Shown piece after piece: positions 33,633-41,890 of a stretch of 48,576 nucleotides of DNA. The first letter of the stretch is position 1, and each line of letters opens with the position of its first letter. A program made the translations under genes and the position numbers. Under the pieces are notes generated by a model. That model was not told the DNA's origin. It saw only the letters and a list, made by a program, of their open reading frames with translations, and ran no database searches. Source of the DNA: an uncultured Pelagibacteraceae bacterium (lineage in GTDB: Bacteria; Pseudomonadota; Alphaproteobacteria; Pelagibacterales; Pelagibacteraceae); assembly GCA_902565935.1 (NCBI GenBank), contig CACFGT010000010.1:1-48576 (forward strand). The letters run 5' to 3'.

Positions 33633-33814
33633 TATTTATTCTTAATTTTATTCTCACAGAAAATTTTAGCTTCCTCTAATGACATAGGTTTATCAAGTTT
33701 TTGACTACCCGCAATGCATGCATCTATAGCTCTTTTTTGATTATGATCTCTAAAATTATAAATAATAAGTAAGCCAATAATTATAAGAATTATAATTATT
33801 ATATTTTTTTTCAT
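33632..33814 (-). CDS. Small single-span membrane protein (60 aa)
   Basis: One N-terminal hydrophobic stretch (IIIIILIIIGLLIIY, residues 5-19) is followed by a 40-residue polar tail containing two cysteines (C33 in IDACIAGSQ and C53 in KIFCENK). The spacing of the Cys could allow a periplasmic disulfide. One-base overlaps with both neighbours show it is a real operon member. Unknown function. Confidence 0.65.
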   Translation of the reverse strand: MKKNIIIIILIIIGLLIIYNFRDHNQKRAIDACIAGSQKLDKPMSLEEAKIFCENKIKNK

Positions 33815-34587
33815 TATTTATTTTGCCATTTAGGTTTTCTTTTTTCTATAAAAGCTGAAATACCCTCTTTTGCATCCATTGACATCATGTTTATTGTCAT
33901 CATTTTACTGGTATATGAGTATGCTTTTTTCAAAGGCATCTCTAGCTGTTTATAAAAAGCCTGTTTGCCAATTTTTATTGAAAGATTAGATTTTGAAGCA
34001 ATTTTCTTTGCAATTTTTAAAACTTCTATGTTTAATTTTGATTTTGAAAAACAATCATTAATTAATCCAATTTCTTTTGCATAATTTGCTTTAATAGGTT
34101 CTCCAGTTAACAACATTTTCATCATAGGTTTTCTATTAATTTTTCTACTTACTGCTACCATTGGTGTACTACAAAATAATCCAATATTAACTCCTGGTGT
34201 AGCAAACAATGCATCTTTCGTACTAAATGCCAAATCACAACTTGCAACCAACTGACAGCCAGCTGCATATGCTGCTCCATGAACTTTTGCAATAACTGGT
34301 TTTTTTCCCTCAACAATTTGTATCATCAATTTAGAGCATAAATTAAACAATTTTTGATATCTATTTTTTACTTTTAAATTTTTTACTTCTCTTAAATTGT
34401 GTCCAGCACTAAAACCTTTGCCTGCTCCTTCCAGAATAATCACTTTTGTTCTTCTTTCTTTATCAAGCTTTTGAAAAACTCTAATCAAATCATTTAAATT
34501 TTTATAAGATAAAGAATTATAAGTTTTGGGTTCATTAATTGTGACAATTGAAATCCCACTTTGTAAATTTTTAACTTTAATATTCAT
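33814..34587 (-). CDS. Enoyl-CoA hydratase/isomerase family protein
   Basis: Crotonase-fold protein of 257 residues. The oxyanion-hole segments are GAGKGFSAGHNLREV (about 55-69) and VHGAAYAAGCQLVASCDLAF (about 102-121). The GHNLRE sequence and the absence of the usual catalytic Glu pair at standard positions resemble the ECHDC3 subgroup, so the exact reaction is open. It lies in a minus-strand run with the CoA-binding protein and other small genes. Confidence 0.85.
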   Translation of the reverse strand: MNIKVKNLQSGISIVTINEPKTYNSLSYKNLNDLIRVFQKLDKERRTKVIILEGAGKGFSAGHNLREVKNLKVKNRYQKLFNLCSKLMIQIVEGKKPVIAKVHGAAYAAGCQLVASCDLAFSTKDALFATPGVNIGLFCSTPMVAVSRKINRKPMMKMLLTGEPIKANYAKEIGLINDCFSKSKLNIEVLKIAKKIASKSNLSIKIGKQAFYKQLEMPLKKAYSYTSKMMTINMMSMDAKEGISAFIEKRKPKWQNK

Positions 34588-34595
34588 CGAAAGTT

Positions 34596-34970
34596 TTATT
34601 TAAGCTTGCCTTCTTCTCTCATCTTGGCTCTGATTTTAGTAGCTGAAATTTTCTGTATTTCTTCAGACAATACTATCTCTTCAATTTTATACCCTACTCC
34701 TCTTCCATAACAAATATTTGTGATATTTGGGACTAACATAATTTTAAATCTACCTTCAAATTCTGGATTTAATCTTTCTTCTATATTTTTTTTCACTGTT
34801 TCAAAATCAAAAGGATTGTCATCTACTCCTTGAACATCTCTTATTTGAATACAAACTTGGCCTGTTTTTTTTATTATCTCTTTAAATAAAGTATAATGAC
34901 CATCATGAAATGGTTGCCATCTACCTAACATTTGTGCAGTTGGTTTTTTATTGTCCCATTTATAAGCCAT
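34596..34970 (-). CDS. Small nucleotidyltransferase (HxGH family)
   Basis: The 124-residue protein is a cytidylyl/adenylyltransferase with the nucleotide motif HDGH at 22-25 (GRWQPFHDGHYTLF) and the second motif ISATKIR at 108-114. It is smaller than typical NadM or CoaD. Its partner gene encodes a P-loop kinase that resembles APS kinase, with a one-base overlap, so the two likely act in sequence on one compound. The substrate is unknown; NMN, phosphopantetheine or an alcohol phosphate are all possible. Confidence 0.75.
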   Translation of the reverse strand: MAYKWDNKKPTAQMLGRWQPFHDGHYTLFKEIIKKTGQVCIQIRDVQGVDDNPFDFETVKKNIEERLNPEFEGRFKIMLVPNITNICYGRGVGYKIEEIVLSEEIQKISATKIRAKMREEGKLK

Positions 34971-35377
34971 TATTTTATCTCCTTGTATATTTTGGGTGCC
35001 CAGTTTTTAGCATCTTGTGTTGTAACATGAAAGTCATAGTTGTCAGGTTTAACAAACATCTTATTTGTATCATCAAACCTTCCTTCTTTTATTGTGTCCA
35101 TCCAAACTATATAATCTGCCGGAAACAAACTTCTTGCCTCTGGTGTTGGGCAAATAAAATCTGCAACAACATAACTTCCGTCCTCTCTCATATTTAGAGC
35201 GAAATCTGCCATCCTTTTTGCTTGCCTTTTTCTTCCCTCTTCAGAAAAATCCCAATCATTCGCCTCTTTTCTTACTTCATCAGCATTTAATCTTTTTGCT
35301 TTCAGCATTGGACCTAATTCATTTGCAAGAGTAGTTTTACCTGACCCAGGTAGTCCCATAATCAAAATAATTTTCAT
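34970..35377 (-). CDS. Small P-loop kinase resembling APS kinase
   Basis: The 135-residue kinase has Walker A GLPGSGKTT at 8-16 and AKRLNADEVRKEANDWDFSEEGRKRQAKRM, similar to the CysC substrate loop. It is shorter than usual CysC (about 180-200), lacking the C-terminal part. SAR11 relies on reduced sulfur, and no other sulfate assimilation genes are present here, so true APS kinase activity is doubtful. It overlaps the Rieske gene stop (4 bases) and the nucleotidyltransferase start (1 base). Confidence 0.75.
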   Translation of the reverse strand: MKIILIMGLPGSGKTTLANELGPMLKAKRLNADEVRKEANDWDFSEEGRKRQAKRMADFALNMREDGSYVVADFICPTPEARSLFPADYIVWMDTIKEGRFDDTNKMFVKPDNYDFHVTTQDAKNWAPKIYKEIK

Positions 35378-36615
35378 GTTAAACTATTAGCTACCCATTT
35401 ATGAAATTGATGAGTTGGTTGATCCATTATAGGTGAAAAATTTCCACCATTGTAAACTGGTGAGCTTCTTCCTTTTTGCATTCCTTCAATTGCATTTATG
35501 TCTTCTAACATAACATCTTTCCAAAATCTTGAATTTTCTTTTCTTAATTCCTTTAAATCTTCTCCATTTGCACTTTCATTACCAACATAATACATTTGCA
35601 TATGTTCTTTGGTTTTATTCATTGTTAAAGGTTCTAACCAAAAAACATAAAAGTGATCTATATGCAAACCAATCATTACATTTGGAAATAAAGCTATATA
35701 TTCTGAATTTTTTAACATATCTTTATCCCAATTGGAGAATGTATTAAACTTTTTATTTCCTTTGGCAGGTTGTTCATATTTTTTACTTCCTTGTCCAGCA
35801 AATCTATTGGGCAATCCTTGAATATGATAATGATCATTAATATTTGAAACCTTATTTAATTCTGGATGAATTGTCGGTAAATGATAACTCTCACAATAAT
35901 TTTCTATTGCAAATTTCCAATTACAATTAACCTCTAAATTAAAGTAACCATAATCGTTTGAATGAACTAAAGATTTGTAATCCTCTTTATTAATGAACTT
36001 TTGCCATCTGTTCTCTAAAGGTTTGATATATTCATCAAACTCAATTTCATTCGAATTGATATTTACAAAAATTATATCCATCCAAACTCTAGTTTTAACT
36101 TCTTTTAAGTTACTTTTTGTCTTATCAAAATTTTCCAATAAATGATTATTCAAACCACCTATGTGCGGTGTTGCGATAAGTTTTCCATCAAAATCATATG
36201 ACCACGAATGATAAGGGCATCTAATTACATTTTTTAAGGCACACGGTTTATCTAAAAGTTTAAAACCTCTATGGCTACAAACATTATGAAATACTCGAAT
36301 CCTCATTTCTTTATCTCTTACCAAGATTAATGGAGTCCCGAGCAGATTGTATGGTTTAGCATCTCCAGGATTGGGGATAGAGCTTGCTACTCCAATTACA
36401 GTCCATTTATTAAAAAAGACCTTTTCTCTCTCGTGAGCTAAATAATCATTATTTGTGTAACACTCATTAGGTAAGCCATTAGCTACTTCTATTGGTTGAT
36501 CAACATTATTAAGTTTCTCAATATCTAGTATTTTTGATAATGGTAAATTTTTAAGATTTTGATCCACAAAAAAAATTAGCATGAGCATAAATTTTGGCAA
36601 CAAATTTCGCCACAC
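35374..36615 (-). CDS. Rieske non-heme iron oxygenase, large subunit
   Basis: Ring-hydroxylating or demethylating oxygenase alpha subunit, about 400 residues. The Rieske [2Fe-2S] motif is C113-x-H115 and C133-x-x-H136 (CSHRG, CPYHSW). The mononuclear iron facial triad begins with H245 and H250 (ENYCESYHLPTIHPEL). The family includes choline and glycine betaine monooxygenases; the methyl-oxidation context makes a quaternary amine a reasonable guess. The frame is open from a GTG at 36615. ATGs at codons 10 and 12 are alternatives, and none has a clear Shine-Dalgarno. No reductase gene is adjacent. Confidence 0.87.
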   Translation of the reverse strand: MWRNLLPKFMLMLIFFVDQNLKNLPLSKILDIEKLNNVDQPIEVANGLPNECYTNNDYLAHEREKVFFNKWTVIGVASSIPNPGDAKPYNLLGTPLILVRDKEMRIRVFHNVCSHRGFKLLDKPCALKNVIRCPYHSWSYDFDGKLIATPHIGGLNNHLLENFDKTKSNLKEVKTRVWMDIIFVNINSNEIEFDEYIKPLENRWQKFINKEDYKSLVHSNDYGYFNLEVNCNWKFAIENYCESYHLPTIHPELNKVSNINDHYHIQGLPNRFAGQGSKKYEQPAKGNKKFNTFSNWDKDMLKNSEYIALFPNVMIGLHIDHFYVFWLEPLTMNKTKEHMQMYYVGNESANGEDLKELRKENSRFWKDVMLEDINAIEGMQKGRSSPVYNGGNFSPIMDQPTHQFHKWVANSLT

Positions 36616-36666
36616 CTATAAATGAATTTCTTTGACAGGTTTTTTAAAAAAGATAATGATCTATAA

Positions 36667-37395
36667 ATGAAATTTTCTTTGGAAATAGGTCCTCAAACTG
36701 ATCTTTCTACTGTTCCGTCTGTTAGTGACATCTATATTACTATGCTTCCAGGTGGAGATTATAAAGAAACAGCTCAACAGGCAGTTGAGTTAGTGAAAAA
36801 AGGCTATAATCCAGTTCCTCACTTTCCAGCAAGATCAATGAAGGATGAAAAGCAGCTTAAAGATTATGTATCTAGGTGCAAAGATGGAGGTGTTAAACAG
36901 GTTTTGGTAATTGGTGGTGGCAGGGAACCAATGGGGAAATTTGATAGCTCCTTCCAACTTTTAGAGACTGGTTATTTTGAGAAGATGACAATAGGAATTG
37001 CTGGACACCCAGAGGGGAGTCCTGATATATCCGATTCAGATTTAGAAAAAGCTATGATAGATAAAAAGCCTTACGCTGACTATATAGTAACCCAATGGTT
37101 ATTAGATCCACAGCCTATTATAGATTTCATTTCTAAACAAAGTATACCAGTGCATGTAGGAATTACTGGGCCTCTAAAAATATCTAGCTTGATTAAATTT
37201 GCTAATATTGTTGGAGCAAAAAATTCCCTAAACTTTCTTAAGTCTAATTTTAGTAAGGCGTTAGATTTATTGAAACCTAAAGACCCTAATGATTTAATTG
37301 GGAAAGTTAAATCGCATACTGATTTCTTCCACATTTATACATTCGGCGGCTTGAAGGAAACTAACAAGTGGTTGAAGGAGAATGGTTATGTCTAA
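36667..37395 (+). CDS. Methylenetetrahydrofolate reductase-like protein
   Basis: A 242-residue TIM-barrel protein of the MetF family. Recognisable pieces are FSLEIGPQTD at the start, VPHFPARSM near 56-64, VIGGGREPMG, GIAGHPEGSP (the G-x-PEGxP motif) and the YIVTQWLLD strand. It is about 50 residues shorter than MetF. The gene overlaps the following GcvT/DmdA-like gene, so it probably handles folate-bound C1 units made by that enzyme. Oxidation of methyl-THF rather than its synthesis is a plausible direction here. Confidence 0.82.
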   Translation: MKFSLEIGPQTDLSTVPSVSDIYITMLPGGDYKETAQQAVELVKKGYNPVPHFPARSMKDEKQLKDYVSRCKDGGVKQVLVIGGGREPMGKFDSSFQLLETGYFEKMTIGIAGHPEGSPDISDSDLEKAMIDKKPYADYIVTQWLLDPQPIIDFISKQSIPVHVGITGPLKISSLIKFANIVGAKNSLNFLKSNFSKALDLLKPKDPNDLIGKVKSHTDFFHIYTFGGLKETNKWLKENGYV

Positions 37396-38746
37396 AGAAT
37401 TTGACTATACAAAACTAAAACATTTTACATCTGTAGATCAATCAGATCGAAAGGTACCTTATAATTTAAGACAGAGTGGGCCAACAAAAGTTGAAATGTT
37501 AATTTCAACAAGGGTAAGAAAATCACCTTATTGGCATTTATCAATGCAGGCAGGTTGCTGGAGAGCAACTGTTTACAATAGAATTTATCATCCAAGAGGA
37601 TATGTAAAACCTGAAGATGGTGGAGCGATGGTTGAATATGATGCAATTGTTAACCATGTTACTATGTGGAATGTAGCTGTTGAGAGACAAATACAAGTTA
37701 AAGGACCAGATGCGGAAAAATTTGTTGATTACGTTATCACAAGAGATGCAACAAAAATTTCACCTATGAGAGCGAGATATGTAATATTATGTAACGCATA
37801 TGGTGGAGTTTTAAATGATCCTATTCTTTTAAGGATATCAAAAGATGAATTTTGGTTTTCTCTATCAGATTCTGATATTGGTTTGTATCTTCAAGGAGTA
37901 AATGCTGATGGAAGATTTAATTGCACTATTGAGGAAATTGATGCATGTCCTGTTCAAATTCAAGGACCAAAATCTAAAGCATTAATGAAAGATTTATTAG
38001 GTGATCAAGTTGATTTGGAAAATATGCCATTCTATGGTTTGGCAGAGGTTAAGGTTGCTGGAAGAAGTTGTGTAATTTCTCAATCAGGTTTTTCTGGAGA
38101 AGCGGGATATGAAATTTATCTAAGAGATGCAACGTTATATGCTGATGAAATGTGGAATGCAGTTCTTGATGCGGGGAAAAAACATAATTTAATGGTCATT
38201 GCACCTGCTCATCATCGAAGAATTCAAGCTGGAATTCTTTCTTGGGGCCAAGATATGGATCAACAACATAATCCATATCAATGTAATTTGGGTTATCAAG
38301 TTTCTTTATCTGGTAAAGGCGAATGGAATAAAAAAACTGATTATGTTGGTAAGGCAGTATTGGAGAAAATGGGTGCAGAATTAAAAGCAGGAAAAAAACC
38401 ATATAAACTTCAATTAGTTGGAATGGAGTTGGGTGGTAAACCAATTGACGATTATGCGCCTGACTTTTGGTTAATATCACCAGAAAGTGGTGGAGATCCA
38501 GTTGGATTTATTACTTCACCATGGTGGCATCCTGAAAAGAAAAAAAATATAGCTATGGGATATGTTCCTTTCGATGGAACTTTAAATCCTAATGGATTTC
38601 CAAAAAATAAAGTTGGAACTAAATTTAAAGTTCATTTGCCTGAAAAATATTCAGAAAGTCCAGGTAAACCAGTTGATGCAGAAGTAGTTGATATCCCATT
38701 TAAGGAGTCTTACAACGCTAATACAAGAGAAGTTGTAAAAGGTTAA
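37388..38746 (+). CDS. GcvT/DmdA-family tetrahydrofolate methyltransferase
   Basis: The 452-residue aminomethyltransferase-fold protein has WNVAVERQIQVKGPDAEKF, YGGVLNDPILLRI, SQSGFSGEAGYEIYLRD and SWGQDMDQQHNPYQCNLGY. These parallel segments of DMSP demethylase DmdA, but the protein is about 80 residues longer and diverges elsewhere, so it is a paralogue with a different methyl donor. The ATG at 37388 is chosen because AAGGAG ends 7 bases before it; the upstream in-frame ATG at 37382 would be one base from that site. Confidence 0.82.
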   Translation: MSKEFDYTKLKHFTSVDQSDRKVPYNLRQSGPTKVEMLISTRVRKSPYWHLSMQAGCWRATVYNRIYHPRGYVKPEDGGAMVEYDAIVNHVTMWNVAVERQIQVKGPDAEKFVDYVITRDATKISPMRARYVILCNAYGGVLNDPILLRISKDEFWFSLSDSDIGLYLQGVNADGRFNCTIEEIDACPVQIQGPKSKALMKDLLGDQVDLENMPFYGLAEVKVAGRSCVISQSGFSGEAGYEIYLRDATLYADEMWNAVLDAGKKHNLMVIAPAHHRRIQAGILSWGQDMDQQHNPYQCNLGYQVSLSGKGEWNKKTDYVGKAVLEKMGAELKAGKKPYKLQLVGMELGGKPIDDYAPDFWLISPESGGDPVGFITSPWWHPEKKKNIAMGYVPFDGTLNPNGFPKNKVGTKFKVHLPEKYSESPGKPVDAEVVDIPFKESYNANTREVVKG

Positions 38747-38754
38747 TCAATTTT

Positions 38755-38777
38755 GGGAGGAGATTTGATCTCCTCCC
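38755..38777 (+). terminator. Terminator of the MetF-like/GcvT-like operon
   Basis: GGGAGGAGA (38755-38763), TTTGA loop and TCTCCTCCC (38769-38777) make a perfect 9-bp GC-rich stem followed by TTTCT, 8 bases after the stop codon. Strong for this AT-rich genome. Confidence 0.82.
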
Positions 38778-38789
38778 TTTCTAACAAAT

Positions 38790-38894
38790 ATGTCTAAAGC
38801 TTTTTTAATTGGAATTTGCATTATCATTATTATTGCTTTAATAATATTTCCATTAATTATTTCGTATAAAGAGCAAAAAAATAAAAAAGAATAA
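38790..38894 (+). CDS. Single-span membrane microprotein (34 aa)
   Basis: ATG-TAA frame of 34 residues with one hydrophobic span (AFLIGICIIIIIALIIFPLII, shown here in part as residues 4-24) and a short basic tail YKEQKNKKE. It ends exactly where the YIP1 gene begins, so the two are likely coupled. No Shine-Dalgarno is visible, and it starts 12 bases after the upstream terminator stem. Real but uncharacterised is the best guess. Confidence 0.45.
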   Translation: MSKAFLIGICIIIIIALIIFPLIISYKEQKNKKE

Positions 38895-39437
38895 ATGTTT
38901 GGTGAATTTCTCAATATTGTATTTAAGTCAATTAAATTAGACAAATCTCTCTACAGTGATAATAAAAATTTTGGTGAGGCATCAATTTATTTTGCTGGAA
39001 TGATCATGATTTTAGATGGTATAGCAGGCGCGGTTGCTGCTAATACTGTAATTAAAACTGCTGTAGCAATGTCAGGATTGACTGCAATTCTTACTTGGTT
39101 CATTTGGGCAATACTTATATTTGTCATTGGTGTAAAAATTTTTCCTGATAAGCAAACAAAAGTTTCCTTTAAGAAAGTTCTTACTGGTGTAGGATTTGCT
39201 CATGCACCAGGATTATTAAGATTTTTTGCTATAACACCTGAATTAATGATACCAATTATTTTTTTAACTCAATTTTGGATTTTTGCATCATTAATAATTT
39301 CAACAAGAGAAATTCTAAATCTTAAATCAAATTTTAAATCTTTTGGAATAATCTTTTTAGCTTTTTTAATAATTGCATTTTTGTCTATTGCTTTTGTAAT
39401 GAGTCGAATGAATGCTTTACCAATTAATCATATTTAA
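38895..39437 (+). CDS. YIP1-family membrane protein
   Basis: The 180-residue integral membrane protein has about five spans and the Yip1-like pattern: ASIYFAGMIMILDGIAGAVAA, GLTAILTWFIWAILIFVIG, and VLTGVGFAHAPGLLRF, the conserved A-x-x-P-G motif. Function in bacteria is unknown; Yip1 homologues act in membrane trafficking in eukaryotes. The last eight codons including the stop are duplicated in tandem in the DNA. Confidence 0.75.
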   Translation: MFGEFLNIVFKSIKLDKSLYSDNKNFGEASIYFAGMIMILDGIAGAVAANTVIKTAVAMSGLTAILTWFIWAILIFVIGVKIFPDKQTKVSFKKVLTGVGFAHAPGLLRFFAITPELMIPIIFLTQFWIFASLIISTREILNLKSNFKSFGIIFLAFLIIAFLSIAFVMSRMNALPINHI

Positions 39438-39461
39438 GCTTTACCAATTAATCATATTTAA
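39414..39461. repeat. Perfect 24-bp tandem duplication over the YIP1 stop codon
   Basis: Two identical 24-base units lie head to tail, 39414-39437 and 39438-39461. Each encodes ALPINHI plus TAA. The first unit supplies the natural end of the YIP1 gene; the second is a non-coding copy on that strand, and its last four bases hold the stop codon of the convergent zinc-ribbon gene. Confidence 0.97.
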
Positions 39462-39625
39462 AAAGGAAATATAGTTTTAGATACTCGACAGGATTTGCAT
39501 ATTTTAAAACCTGTGAGAATTAGATTTTGAGATACACTTTCATCTTCTTGTTTACATTCATCACATATGTCATCTAATTCTTTTAAATCTTTTTCTTTTA
39601 AATCTTCTGCTTTAATCATTGTCAT
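39458..39625 (-). CDS. Zinc-ribbon-like microprotein (55 aa)
   Basis: An ATG-TAA frame encodes 55 residues with two CxxC knuckles, C21/C24 (CDEC) and C43/C46 (CKSC), 18 residues apart. This is a plausible single zinc ribbon preceded by an acidic/basic helix (KAEDLKEKDLKELDD). The start (39625, or ATG at 39619) lies inside the 3' end of the DUF3726-like gene, so it is translationally coupled to that gene. The role is unknown; a small metal-binding partner of the cluster is inferred. Confidence 0.68.
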   Translation of the reverse strand: MTMIKAEDLKEKDLKELDDICDECKQEDESVSQNLILTGFKICKSCRVSKTIFPF

Positions 39626-40223
39626 TTAAGCCAGCCCCTGCTGCACTTTGTTTTAAACTTTCTGTTTCTTCTACAAAAGTTTCTTCTGAAAGTTTATAAA
39701 GACTTTTCCATTCTAATTCACTAAAATTATCTGTGTTATCTAAAAAATTAATCTTTATTTTTTTTGCTAAATTTGGGTATTTTTCTCTGGTAAGATTTGA
39801 AGAGACACTTAAATTAAAACTTAATAAAAATTGATTATCATCAAAGATAAATAAAATTTTTTTACCTATAACTTCAGAAGCTCGACTTAAAAAAGGAATA
39901 AATAATATTGGATAAGCAATATTTATAAACGAACAGCTCTTAAATGACTCAACAGTTCTTATTTGATCTATTAAACTTACTCCTAAATAAATTGGGCAAA
40001 ATGTATTATTTTTAGGTTTATTTTCACTCCTAATTAATTTTAAATTTTCAAAATTGTTTATGTTTTTTTCCTTTAAATAAGAATTTAGATTTACAATACC
40101 TGGTAATCCAAAAAGTTCCAATAATCTCACACATTTACCAACTTCTTCGGAAATTCCCCACGAAAACCCTGCTGCTCGAGCTGCTCTTTTTGATGTTGTT
40201 TCTATTTCACTAAGAGATTTCAT
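39612..40223 (-). CDS. DUF3726-like protein
   Basis: The 203-residue soluble protein has an N-terminus SLSEIETTSKRAARAAGFSWGISEEVGK that matches my memory of the DUF3726 family seen in marine bacteria. The middle has hydrophobic strands (INIAYPILFIPFL, KKILFIFD), and the tail is Glu/Ser-rich. No catalytic motif is evident. It lies 3 bases downstream of the 553-residue gene and overlaps the zinc-ribbon gene, so the three form one unit. Confidence 0.65.
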   Translation of the reverse strand: MKSLSEIETTSKRAARAAGFSWGISEEVGKCVRLLELFGLPGIVNLNSYLKEKNINNFENLKLIRSENKPKNNTFCPIYLGVSLIDQIRTVESFKSCSFINIAYPILFIPFLSRASEVIGKKILFIFDDNQFLLSFNLSVSSNLTREKYPNLAKKIKINFLDNTDNFSELEWKSLYKLSEETFVEETESLKQSAAGAGLNDND

Positions 40224-40226
40224 AGT

Positions 40227-41888
40227 TTAAGAGTTTGCACTATAAACCCAATGATCATCAAAATTTTTTAATTCATTTGGTAATGGTGCGCCTTGAAACA
40301 TACATATTCTCAGCCATTTATCAGAACGCGGATCAAATTTTAGAGCGCCAAAAAAAGATAATTTCAGTCTTAACATATCTATTGGAATTGTATTTTCACT
40401 AATTGTATTATCTTGTATTTCAGAATAAGGAAAATTTTCAATTATAAAAGCTCTTCTAACTACATGTCTTAAATCTGAATTCTCACTCAAAAACTCATCA
40501 ATTTTCATACTTTTTTTTGTTATTAATAACTTTTCATATAATTTTTTTATATCTCTAGCGACTGCTAGAGGTTGTTCTAAATCAGATCCTTCTTCATTGA
40601 ATCTATCAGCAATTCTTGGTTCTTCTTTATTTTTTGAAATAAACCAAAATTTTTTAAAATTTTGTTTTTTTTCGAAATTAATAGATAAGATATTTGAATA
40701 TTTTGTTTCAATTATCGACTTTAATTCTCCAACATTTCTGTTTGTTGGTATAGTAAAATACTTATCTTCTTCGGAGCTCATTTGTTTTACTAATGGCTCT
40801 ATAATTTCATTATACGGCTCCATCATTAAAGAAACAATGTACTCTATACATTCCTCGCAAGTTTTCTTCTCAACCCAAAGATATAATTGATTGAATGGAT
40901 AATCAGTTTCAAAATCAAATTTTTTTTCAACGAAATCTAAAAATTTTTGTACATCGCTTAAAAGATCTTTTATTTTTTTTAATTGATATTCACTTTCAGT
41001 ATTCCAACTAGTTATATTTTTAATTGAATTTCTTAAACATTTTTTAAATATATTACTGTCATGTATATTTACTTTTTTTATTTCTCTAATTTTTTTTAAT
41101 GCTTTTTCTCTACTCATGATCCAATTATTTAATAAAGTTGGGTGATTAACTATAAATGGAGCCATTCCTAAGCCTGTTGAATTGCCAATACCAAGATTTT
41201 TACAAATCTTAGGATCTAACTCGACAGCTTTTTTTGGGTTTTTATTCTTTGCTACATGATTGACTTGGTCAAATGTAAATTGTCTTACCAGATAAACTAA
41301 CATCATTTCTAGTCTAAATGGACCGTTTATTTCATCTCTTTTTTTAATTCTAAAGCGATCTGCTAGTCCAAATTTACCTGAACCATACACAGCAGTTGTT
41401 CTATAAAGATAACCAACTTTTTCCAATAAATCTAAATTTGGTTGTTGTCCATTACTTAAATTTTTTACAACATGATCAAAAACTCTAACTGACTTATTTG
41501 CTCTCGATAAAGTTAACTCTTTATAGGATAATCTACCAACTTCTTGTTTAGGTACCTCTTTTTTTAATCTATCAATATCATCTTTATTTGGAACGCCATC
41601 ATATAAAGTAAATGCTGCATCCCATTTTGTAGCAATTACTCGATCTGATCTTTCACCGTCCTGTATTTCATTTGCAAAACATATTAAAGAGTAAACTCTA
41701 TCTTTTTTTTTAAAAGAATAAACAACAACACCAAATCCATCTTTATCTAAATCAAATAAGTCTCTTTTATATTCCCAATCTTTAAATTCATTTAAAAAAC
41801 TTCTTAAAAACGATAATTTAGACTGATGGAAAGAGCCCAGCCTTGAAAGTTTCATAATTATATTAGGATCTCTTAATTCTACTTTCAT
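40227..41888 (-). CDS. Conserved-looking protein of unknown function (553 aa)
   Basis: Not recognised. A long soluble protein with no signal peptide or membrane span. Notable pieces are a Gly-rich GIGNSTGLGMAPF near 240, a motif VYGSGKFGLADRFRIKKRDE near 168-187, a CEECIEYIVSLMMEPYNE segment with paired Cys near 340, and FEKKQNFKKFWFISKN near 410. Codon use and clean length argue for a real gene. It lies between an M19-like peptidase gene (2-base gap) and the DUF3726-like gene (3-base gap). Enzyme activity cannot be deduced. Confidence 0.7.
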   Translation of the reverse strand: MKVELRDPNIIMKLSRLGSFHQSKLSFLRSFLNEFKDWEYKRDLFDLDKDGFGVVVYSFKKKDRVYSLICFANEIQDGERSDRVIATKWDAAFTLYDGVPNKDDIDRLKKEVPKQEVGRLSYKELTLSRANKSVRVFDHVVKNLSNGQQPNLDLLEKVGYLYRTTAVYGSGKFGLADRFRIKKRDEINGPFRLEMMLVYLVRQFTFDQVNHVAKNKNPKKAVELDPKICKNLGIGNSTGLGMAPFIVNHPTLLNNWIMSREKALKKIREIKKVNIHDSNIFKKCLRNSIKNITSWNTESEYQLKKIKDLLSDVQKFLDFVEKKFDFETDYPFNQLYLWVEKKTCEECIEYIVSLMMEPYNEIIEPLVKQMSSEEDKYFTIPTNRNVGELKSIIETKYSNILSINFEKKQNFKKFWFISKNKEEPRIADRFNEEGSDLEQPLAVARDIKKLYEKLLITKKSMKIDEFLSENSDLRHVVRRAFIIENFPYSEIQDNTISENTIPIDMLRLKLSFFGALKFDPRSDKWLRICMFQGAPLPNELKNFDDHWVYSANS

Positions 41889-41890
41889 AC

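Noticed and set aside
34970..35377. True APS kinase CysC
   Set aside because: The protein is too short, and no other sulfate assimilation genes are near; only resemblance is claimed.
37382..37387. ATG at 37382 as start of the GcvT/DmdA-like gene
   Set aside because: The AAGGAG site ends one base before it; the ATG at 37388 has correct spacing.
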